A stretch of DNA of 5,951 bases from CAYGUI01 sp964353115 (GTDB lineage: Bacteria > Pseudomonadota > Gammaproteobacteria > JAGOUU01): NCBI GenBank assembly GCA_964353115.1, contig CAYGUI010000073.1, positions 1-5,951 on the forward strand, in the 5' to 3' direction. Position 1 is the first letter of the stretch. The number at the start of each line of letters is the position of its first letter. The position numbers and the translations under genes are program-made. Positions 1-4,780 of this stretch are shown one piece after another. The notes under the pieces are model-generated. The model was not told the origin of the DNA and ran no database searches. It saw only the letters and a program-made list of their open reading frames with translations.

Positions 1-1
1 A

Positions 2-2347
2 ACTTTAGGTGCTCGTAAAAAATTATCTATTGGTGGTAATAAAGATTCTACAGTTAAAAATACTAAGTCTGGATCAATTGAAGTTAAGAGAGTTAAAAGT
101 AGAGCATCTGCTGTTGTTAAAAAAACATTAGTTTCAACAGATATTTTTGATAACTTAAAAGCTGAAATTCAGAAAAAAGAAGATGAATTTGTTCGACAAG
201 AACAGCAAAAAGCTGAAATATTAAAAAAAGAGCAAGAAGAAAAAGAAAAATTATTATCTCAAAAGAAAGAAGCTGAAAAGTTAGAAAAAGATCAAAAATT
301 AAAAGTATCAGATTCTCAGGAGCCGGAAACAGTACATAAAGTTGGAGTAGGCGATGATTCTAAGTTAGATGATGAATCAAAAAAACCAGCAGTTAAAACT
401 AAAAAATCTACTAAAAAAGCGGTAAAAACTTCTTCTGAAAATATAGACGTTAATAAAATAAAAGATTTATCTATAATTAAAGAAGAAGATGATGAAGAGC
501 AACAAAAGTTAGTAAAAAGGCAGGAAGAGGAGCGAAGAGCAAGGTTTTTAGCTAATAATCAACATGGTTTTAAAAAGCCAGTTGGTATGAAAAAAATAGA
601 TGTTGTTGTTCCTGAAAATATAACTGTTGCAGAATTAGCTAAGAAATTAGCGGTTAAGTCTTCCCAAGTTATAAGAGCCTTAATGAAAATGGGAACAATG
701 GCTACTGCTAATCAAACAATTGATCAAGATACTGCAATTCTTTTAGTTGAAGAATTAGGTCATACTGCAAAAGCAAGTAATGTATCCGATCATGAAAATG
801 ATATTATTAACTCTATTTTAGTTAATCAAAGTGATGAGAAAAATAGAGCCCCGGTAGTTACCATCATGGGACATGTTGATCATGGAAAAACTTCATTGCT
901 TGATTATATTCGTAAAGCAAAAGTTGTTTCTGGTGAGGCAGGTGGTATTACTCAGCATATTGGTGCTTATCAGGTAAAAAATAAACAAGGTGTTATTACA
1001 TTTTTAGATACACCTGGGCATGCTGCATTTAGTGCGATGCGTGCACGCGGTGCAAATTGTACCGATATAGTTATATTAGTAGTTGCTGCCGATGATGGTG
1101 TTATGCCTCAAACAGTTGAAGCTATTCAGCATGCAAAAGCTTCGAAGGTTTCTATTATTGTTGCAGTTAATAAGGTTGATAAGCCGGAAGCTGATCCTGG
1201 TAAAGTTAAGACTGAAGTTTCTCAGCATGATGTTTTACCAGAAGACTGGGGTGGTGAAGTTCCTTTTATTGAAGTTTCAGCAAAAACTGGTGCAGGTGTT
1301 GATAATCTATTAGAAAGAATAGCATTGCAAGCTGAAATGTTGGAACTTAAAGCTAAATCAAAAGGTCCTGCTGAAGGTGTGGTTATTGAGTCACGATTAG
1401 ATAAAGGTCGCGGTGCTGTAGCAACAATTTTGGTTCAAGCAGGAGAGCTTAAAAAGGGTGATATAGTTTTAGTTGGCACACAATTTGGTAAAGTTCGTGC
1501 CATGCTTGATGCAACAGGTCAAATGTTGACTAGTGCTGGTCCTTCAACTCCAATTGAAATTTTAGGTTTATCTGGTGTACCTCAAGCAGGTGATGAACTT
1601 ATTGTTATGCCATCAGAAAAAGAAGCGCGTGAATTATCTGATAATAGAATTAATTTAACTCGTAAAAAAGAACAGCAAACTAGTAAAGAAGATAAGCTAG
1701 CATTATTCATGGGCCAAATGGCAGAGGGTAATGTACAAGAACTGAATGTTATTATTAAAGCGGATGTTCAAGGATCTGTTGAAGCTTTATCTGAGTCTTT
1801 GACTAAATTATCCACAAGTGAAATAAAAGTTAAAGTGTTAGGTAAGGGCGTTGGCGGTATTAATGAGTCTGATGTAACTTTAGCAATGACTGCAGATGCA
1901 ATTATTATTGGTTTTAATGTTCGAGCAGATAAAGTAGCAAAATCTTTATCGGAGCGTGAAAAGGTAATAATTAATTACTATAGCGTAATTTATAATGCTA
2001 TTGATGATGTTAAAAACATGATGATTGGAATGCTGTCTCCAGAGTTTCAAGAGAAAATTTTGGGGCTTGCTGAGGTTAAAGATGTATTTAGATCATCTAA
2101 GCTTGGCGCAATTGCTGGTTGCATAGTGACAGAGGGTACTATAAAGCGTAGCAATCCTATTAGAGTGTTACGTGATAACGTTGTAATTTATGAAGGAGAA
2201 TTAGAATCCTTACGTCGCTTTAAAGATGATGTTGCTGAAGTTAAAAGTGGAACTGAGTGTGGTATCGGCGTTAAAAATTATAATGATGTTAAAGTTGGCG
2301 ATTTAATAGAAGTTTTTGAAAGAGTGGAAGTTAAGAGGACTTTGTAA
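2..2347 (+). CDS. infB: Translation initiation factor IF-2 (5' end outside window)
   Basis: IF2 is the cytoplasmic GTPase that brings fMet-tRNA to the 30S subunit and promotes 50S joining. The frame is open from the window edge, so 781 residues are visible and the true start lies upstream; the ATG at 587 is internal. Order in the visible part: a basic IF2-associated stretch (residues about 1-45), a Lys/Glu/Gln-rich, probably coiled-coil linker (about 55-105), a second charged linker, the IF2_N domain (about 196-265), the G domain, then domains II to IV. G motifs are intact: G1 GHVDHGKT at 290-297, G2 GGITQHIGAY, G3 DTPGH from 336, G4 NKVD at 390-393 and G5 SAK at 426-428. The C-terminus (SLRRFKDDV, ECGIGVKNYNDV, RTL end) is very close to E. 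coli IF2. The gene ends 2 nt before rbfA and is probably co-transcribed with it. The 5' third has several A7 runs, noted in the findings. Identification is secure. Confidence 0.98.
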   Translation, partial: TLGARKKLSIGGNKDSTVKNTKSGSIEVKRVKSRASAVVKKTLVSTDIFDNLKAEIQKKEDEFVRQEQQKAEILKKEQEEKEKLLSQKKEAEKLEKDQKLKVSDSQEPETVHKVGVGDDSKLDDESKKPAVKTKKSTKKAVKTSSENIDVNKIKDLSIIKEEDDEEQQKLVKRQEEERRARFLANNQHGFKKPVGMKKIDVVVPENITVAELAKKLAVKSSQVIRALMKMGTMATANQTIDQDTAILLVEELGHTAKASNVSDHENDIINSILVNQSDEKNRAPVVTIMGHVDHGKTSLLDYIRKAKVVSGEAGGITQHIGAYQVKNKQGVITFLDTPGHAAFSAMRARGANCTDIVILVVAADDGVMPQTVEAIQHAKASKVSIIVAVNKVDKPEADPGKVKTEVSQHDVLPEDWGGEVPFIEVSAKTGAGVDNLLERIALQAEMLELKAKSKGPAEGVVIESRLDKGRGAVATILVQAGELKKGDIVLVGTQFGKVRAMLDATGQMLTSAGPSTPIEILGLSGVPQAGDELIVMPSEKEARELSDNRINLTRKKEQQTSKEDKLALFMGQMAEGNVQELNVIIKADVQGSVEALSESLTKLSTSEIKVKVLGKGVGGINESDVTLAMTADAIIIGFNVRADKVAKSLSEREKVIINYYSVIYNAIDDVKNMMIGMLSPEFQEKILGLAEVKDVFRSSKLGAIAGCIVTEGTIKRSNPIRVLRDNVVIYEGELESLRRFKDDVAEVKSGTECGIGVKNYNDVKVGDLIEVFERVEVKRTL
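2333..2339 (+). promoter_or_regulatory. Shine-Dalgarno site for rbfA
   Basis: AAGAGGA lies 10 nt upstream of the rbfA ATG at 2350 and inside the last codons of infB. It is the clearest ribosome-binding site in the window and fixes the rbfA start. Because it lies within infB, ribosomes finishing IF2 pass directly over it, which fits coupled expression of the two genes. Confidence 0.7.
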
Positions 2348-2349
2348 AA

Positions 2350-2700
2350 ATGCGTATTGATAAAGTTTCTGCATTAGTTAAACGTCATGTGGCTGAAATT
2401 ATTCAACGTGAATTACGTGATCCGGAATTGGGTTTGGTTACTATAACTAAAGTAAACTTAGCTAATGATTTAGGTCAGGCAAGAATTTATTTTACAGTAT
2501 TAGATAAAACAGGACAGCCGGGTAATAAAAAAGAAAACTGTAATAGTTTAAATAAAGCTGCCGGCTTCATTCGTCACCAATTGGCACAAAAATTAACAAC
2601 TCGTACAACTCCCAAGCTTATTTTTGAATATGATGATTCATTAGATATGGCACTGCAAGTAGAGCAAATTTTACGTGATGAAAGGCAAAGAGATTCGTGA
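2350..2700 (+). CDS. rbfA: Ribosome-binding factor A (30S maturation)
   Basis: RbfA is a small KH-like protein that binds the immature 30S subunit and helps 5'-end maturation of 16S rRNA; in E. coli it is also a cold-adaptation factor. The 116-residue product shows the family pattern throughout. The N-terminus is MRIDKVSALVKRHVAEIIQ, followed by RELRDPELGLVTIT (about 21-34), a DLGQARIYF strand, the AAGFIRHQLAQKL helix, the R-TTPKL-F-YDDS stretch, and a terminal helix ending near QILRDE. It is somewhat shorter than E. coli RbfA (133 residues), lacking the flexible C-terminal tail. It starts 2 nt after infB with a good ribosome-binding site, and its 3' end overlaps the start of truB. This is the standard infB-rbfA-truB order. 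Nothing looks broken. Confidence 0.96.
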   Translation: MRIDKVSALVKRHVAEIIQRELRDPELGLVTITKVNLANDLGQARIYFTVLDKTGQPGNKKENCNSLNKAAGFIRHQLAQKLTTRTTPKLIFEYDDSLDMALQVEQILRDERQRDS

Positions 2701-3478
2701 AGTAAATGGAATTTTACTGTTAAATAAACCATTAGGGATAACATCTAATAAAATTTTACAAAAAGTAAAAAGAATCTATCGCGCCAAAAAAGCTGGTCAT
2801 ACTGGAACTTTAGATCCTCTAGCAACAGGTATGTTGCCAATCTGTTTTGGAAAATCAACAAAATTAACTAATCAGTTTTTAAATAGCAATAAGTGCTATC
2901 AAGTTACTATGGAATTAGGTTACGAAACTGATAGCTTTGATCTAGAAGGAACTGTTGTTAAAAGAGCAGAAGTTTTAGAATCTCATATAAAAAAAATACC
3001 AGAAATTTTAGAAAAATTTCGTGGACCACAACAACAAATTCCCCCCATGTTTTCTGCAATTCGCCATAATGGAAAAAGATTACATCAATTAGCGCGTGCT
3101 GGAATAGAAGTTGAACGTGAGCCGCGCGATATTAATATTTTTCGTTTAGAATTAATTGATAATCCCTCGCTCCTGTGCTCTGAGCCGTCACTGGCTGCGC
3201 CGGACTGCGCACTTCCGCAATCTGAGCCGTCATTCCCGCGCAGGCGGGAATCCAGTTTCCAACTAGAAGTACTCTGCAGCAAAGGAACCTATATTAGAAC
3301 TTTAGTCGCTGATATTGGTCGTGAACTTGGTTGTTATGCAACAGTTACGCAATTACATCGAGTTTATGTTGAGCCATTTGATAAAGATAAAATTATAGAC
3401 TTTGATTTTATTGCGTCAAGCTCTGACCTTGAGAGTGAGGATCTATCCAGCCTTGATCAGCTCCTGTTAAATCTTTAG
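2678..3478 (+). CDS. truB: tRNA pseudouridine-55 synthase, with in-frame repeat insert and short C-terminus
   Basis: TruB converts U55 in the tRNA T-loop to pseudouridine. Catalytic-core motifs are present: NGILLLNKPLG (10-20), GHTGTLDPLATGMLPIC with catalytic Asp46, the CYQVTMELGYETDSFD strand with its Tyr, and CSKGTYIRT (200-208) with the conserved Arg207. I chose ATG 2678; GTG at 2675 is directly before it in frame and would add one residue. Neither has a strong ribosome-binding site. The gene overlaps rbfA by 23 nt, suggesting coupling. Two features are odd. Residues about 163-193 are a Pro/Ser/Arg-rich insert encoded by a GC-rich repeat, where E. coli has only a 4-residue turn (HEGN). 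The protein also ends at 266 residues (E. coli 314), shortly after a DQLLLNL segment that seems to align with the E. coli linker, so the C-terminal PUA-like RNA-binding domain is missing. The core could still be active, but a decaying or remodelled gene is also possible. Confidence 0.93.
   Translation: MKGKEIREVNGILLLNKPLGITSNKILQKVKRIYRAKKAGHTGTLDPLATGMLPICFGKSTKLTNQFLNSNKCYQVTMELGYETDSFDLEGTVVKRAEVLESHIKKIPEILEKFRGPQQQIPPMFSAIRHNGKRLHQLARAGIEVEREPRDINIFRLELIDNPSLLCSEPSLAAPDCALPQSEPSFPRRRESSFQLEVLCSKGTYIRTLVADIGRELGCYATVTQLHRVYVEPFDKDKIIDFDFIASSSDLESEDLSSLDQLLLNL
3179..3232. repeat. 12-bp direct repeat TCTGAGCCGTCA, 42-bp period
   Basis: Identical copies lie at 3179-3190 and 3221-3232. The spacing of 42 nt is exactly 14 codons, so the truB product contains the tetrapeptide SEPS twice. 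The second copy leads directly into the 20-bp palindrome. The first leads into GTCACTGGCTGCGCC, which is only loosely like the palindrome, so the insert may be one and a half diverged units of a tandem repeat. Confidence 0.75.
3232..3251. repeat. 20-bp palindrome of the ATTCCC-N8-GGGAAT type
   Basis: ATTCCCGC (3232-3239) and GCGGGAAT (3244-3251) are perfect inverted copies around the loop GCAG. The whole 20-mer fits the ATTCCC-N8-GGGAAT pattern known as dRS3 in Neisseria and widely seen in REP-like repeats of other proteobacteria. As RNA it would form a strong GC-rich hairpin within the truB message. Confidence 0.85.
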
Positions 3479-3833
3479 AGCCTGTAGGTATTGGTACGGC
3501 AGCTGAAGTTAACTGAGCCATTGGCTCTATATCATCTCTTTCTGTTTGCGTGCAGGCCTCTGTATTTTTAGGAGAATTTTTCTCATCTATTTTTTTAATT
3601 TTTTTCTCTCCAATGTCGGCAATAAATGATCCTATTATCATTATTGCAAAACTAATCATTGGTCCTGCTGTTATAACTGAGATTGGAAGTATTAAAGGAT
3701 TAACTGACATAGTGATAATTATTCCAATGAAACTAAAAAATCCAAATAGAACTAAGCCATTTCCTAAATTAGACATTTTTTCATATTTTTTGTATTTTTT
3801 TGAATTTTTTAGGTCTTTCATATTTTTATCCAT
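3408..3833 (-). CDS. Small two-helix membrane protein of unknown function
   Basis: I do not recognise a family. The 141-residue product has a Lys-rich N-terminus (MDKNMKDLKNSKKYKKYEK), two hydrophobic segments at about 24-42 and 50-73 separated by a short SVNP turn, then a charged stretch (GEKKIKKIDEKNSPK). It ends in a polar tail of about 50 residues rich in Thr, Gln, Pro and Gly. By the positive-inside rule both ends should be cytoplasmic, making an inner-membrane hairpin. Its ATG overlaps the folB stop as TAATG, which strongly supports translation with folB. Met5 and Met20 are alternative starts. The last 71 bp overlap truB on the opposite strand, and the tail is encoded by DNA of about 47% GC, unlike the AT-rich body, so the original C-terminus may have been replaced. 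A plus-strand frame at 3550-3876 covers the same DNA but lacks context and is taken as its shadow. Confidence 0.65.
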   Translation of the reverse strand: MDKNMKDLKNSKKYKKYEKMSNLGNGLVLFGFFSFIGIIITMSVNPLILPISVITAGPMISFAIMIIGSFIADIGEKKIKKIDEKNSPKNTEACTQTERDDIEPMAQLTSAAVPIPTGSKDLTGADQGWIDPHSQGQSLTQ

Positions 3834-4186
3834 TAAATTTCCAAGAAAATACTTGGTGTTGATTTCATTCCAATAGCCTCAGGTTTAATAATTTCTATAC
3901 TAACCTGACTAATTTTATTATAGCCAAAATTTGTCTTGATAAAAGCTGCTAATTCCAATGCTAACCTTTCTAATAAATTAAATTTGGTTTTTTTTATAAA
4001 AGATATTATTTGCTCTTCAAGATTAGCGTAATTTATTGTATTTTCTAAATTATCATCTGCGGCATGCGAAAAATCATAGTCTATAGTTATATTAAAGATT
4101 AATTTTTGTGGCGTAATTTTTTCTTGGGTATAAACACCAATGATTGTGTTTATTATTAAATTTTTTAGGGATATTTTACTGATCAT
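3833..4186 (-). CDS. folB: Dihydroneopterin aldolase (folate biosynthesis)
   Basis: FolB cleaves 7,8-dihydroneopterin to 6-hydroxymethyl-7,8-dihydropterin and glycolaldehyde in the cytoplasmic folate pathway; many members also epimerise the substrate. The 117 residues match the family from end to end. Visible are IIGVYTQEK with the conserved Glu22, the INYANLEE segment with Tyr53, FNLLERLALELAAFI with Glu73 in the substrate-binding helix, and IEIIKPEAI with Lys101, the catalytic lysine position. Length equals the usual 115-125 residues. The ATG at 4186 has no strong Shine-Dalgarno site, but the N-terminus aligns well with E. coli FolB, so the start is likely right. It diverges from plsY, as in E. 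coli, and its stop overlaps the start of the downstream membrane-protein gene. No other folate gene is in the window. Confidence 0.95.
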   Translation of the reverse strand: MISKISLKNLIINTIIGVYTQEKITPQKLIFNITIDYDFSHAADDNLENTINYANLEEQIISFIKKTKFNLLERLALELAAFIKTNFGYNKISQVSIEIIKPEAIGMKSTPSIFLEI

Positions 4187-4207
4187 ATTTTTTAATAACT
4201 CTATAAT
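4187..4207. promoter_or_regulatory. Divergent folB/plsY intergenic region with TATAAT box
   Basis: Only 21 bp separate the two divergent start codons, so promoter elements must extend into one or both genes. A perfect TATAAT sits at 4202-4207, directly before the plsY ATG. On the other strand TATTAT reads at 4208-4203, at a suitable distance for a folB transcript starting about 10 nt before its ATG. No convincing -35 box is seen for either direction. A plus-strand start from this TATAAT would fall at about 4213-4215, past the annotated plsY ATG and near the in-frame ATG at 4214. This is inference from sequence alone. Confidence 0.35.
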
Positions 4208-4780
4208 ATGTTTATGCTAAAGATTATTTTACTGTTTATTACGGCCTATTTGTTAGGCTCATTGAATATTGCCATTATTGTATCAAAAATTTTTAAACTT
4301 GCTGATCCGCGTCAAGGCGGCTCTAAAAATCCTGGTGCAACAAATGTTAATCGCTTATCTGGTAAAAAATGGGCTGCGGTGGTTTTATTTGGCGATGCGC
4401 TAAAAGGCGTTGTAGCTGTATTATTAGCCAAATATTTTGCTGTTGAGCCTAAATATTTATTTTGGATTGGATTGACCTGTGTATTGGGCCATATGTATCC
4501 CATATTTTTTGGCTTTAAAGGAGGCAAGGGAGTCGCAACATCAGTTGGTGTTTTGGCTGCATTGTCATTGCCATTAGCTGGTTTGTCATTATTGACTTGG
4601 GGGTTAATATTATTAATTTTTAATATTTCAGGTCTTGCGGCATTAGTTGCTTCTATATTGACGCCTATTTTTGGAATATTTCTACTAAACTTTTGGGATA
4701 TGTTGCCAGTATCGATAATTGTTATATTAATTATTTGGCGGCATCGTAATAATATTAAGTCTCTGTTGAAAGATAATTAA
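4208..4780 (+). CDS. plsY: Acyl-phosphate glycerol-3-phosphate acyltransferase PlsY
   Basis: PlsY is the inner-membrane enzyme that transfers an acyl group from acyl-phosphate to glycerol-3-phosphate, giving lysophosphatidic acid at the start of phospholipid synthesis. The 190-residue protein is hydrophobic, with about five membrane segments. It carries the three PlsY loop motifs: GSKNPGATN (38-46), GFKGGKGVAT (102-111) and RHRNNI (178-183). His95 lies in the conserved CVLGHMYPIFFGFKGGKG stretch. Length is near the E. coli enzyme (205 residues), with a shorter cytoplasmic tail. The start at 4208 has no ribosome-binding site and abuts a TATAAT; the ATG at 4214, two codons in, is equally possible and loses only Met-Phe. 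The gene is divergent from folB and its last 26 bp overlap pgi on the other strand. PlsY normally works with PlsX, which is not in this window. Confidence 0.96.
   Translation: MFMLKIILLFITAYLLGSLNIAIIVSKIFKLADPRQGGSKNPGATNVNRLSGKKWAAVVLFGDALKGVVAVLLAKYFAVEPKYLFWIGLTCVLGHMYPIFFGFKGGKGVATSVGVLAALSLPLAGLSLLTWGLILLIFNISGLAALVASILTPIFGIFLLNFWDMLPVSIIVILIIWRHRNNIKSLLKDN

Larger units (their letters stand above)
3164..3256. repeat. GC-rich palindromic repeat element inserted in frame in truB
   Basis: About 93 nt (31 codons) lie between the truB segments that align with E. coli TruB on both sides (FRLELID before, FQLEVLCSKG after). GC is 64 of 100 bases over 3161-3260, far above the flanks. The element contains a perfect 8-bp inverted repeat (3232-3251), a second short inverted repeat (TGCGC at 3196-3200 with GCGCA at 3207-3211) and the 12-bp direct repeat TCTGAGCCGTCA at 3179-3190 and 3221-3232. 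It keeps the reading frame open and encodes a peptide containing PSFPRRRESS. On the minus strand it gives LDSRLRGNDG, a phrase typical of translated REP-like repeats in proteobacteria. AATCC occurs at both edges (3161-3165 and 3249-3253); removing one unit would take out 88 nt and break the frame, so it is probably not a target duplication. In behaviour it resembles the Rickettsia palindromic elements that sit inside genes, though the host here looks gammaproteobacterial. Exact ends are approximate. Confidence 0.8.

Noticed and set aside
587..600. ATG 587 as the start of infB or of a short IF2 isoform
   Set aside because: The same frame is open to the window edge and encodes typical IF2 linker sequence. 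No ribosome-binding site lies at a useful distance; the purine-rich stretch at 521-543 is over 40 nt upstream, with no in-frame start codon close behind it.
1083..1313. 76-codon plus-strand frame inside infB
   Set aside because: It is out of frame within the IF2 G domain, whose motifs are intact, and has no ribosome-binding site or recognisable product.
3161..3253. AATCC at both edges of the truB insert as a target-site duplication
   Set aside because: Removing one unit deletes 88 nt and breaks the truB frame, and the right copy is part of the repeat itself.
3085..3282. 65-codon minus-strand frame over the truB insert
   Set aside because: It is the antisense reading of truB and of the repeat; LDSRLRGNDG is a well-known spurious translation of such repeats.
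3515..3527. Hairpin GAGCC-ATT-GGCTC as a truB terminator
   Set aside because: The stem is only 5 bp and no U-tract follows on either strand; it also lies inside the membrane-protein coding region.
3550..3876. 108-codon plus-strand frame opposite the membrane-protein gene
   Set aside because: It lacks an operon partner or ribosome-binding site and runs antisense into folB. The minus frame has TAATG coupling and sensible membrane topology.
4312..4527. 71-codon minus-strand frame inside plsY
   Set aside because: It is antisense to the conserved PlsY motifs, with no start signal or family likeness.
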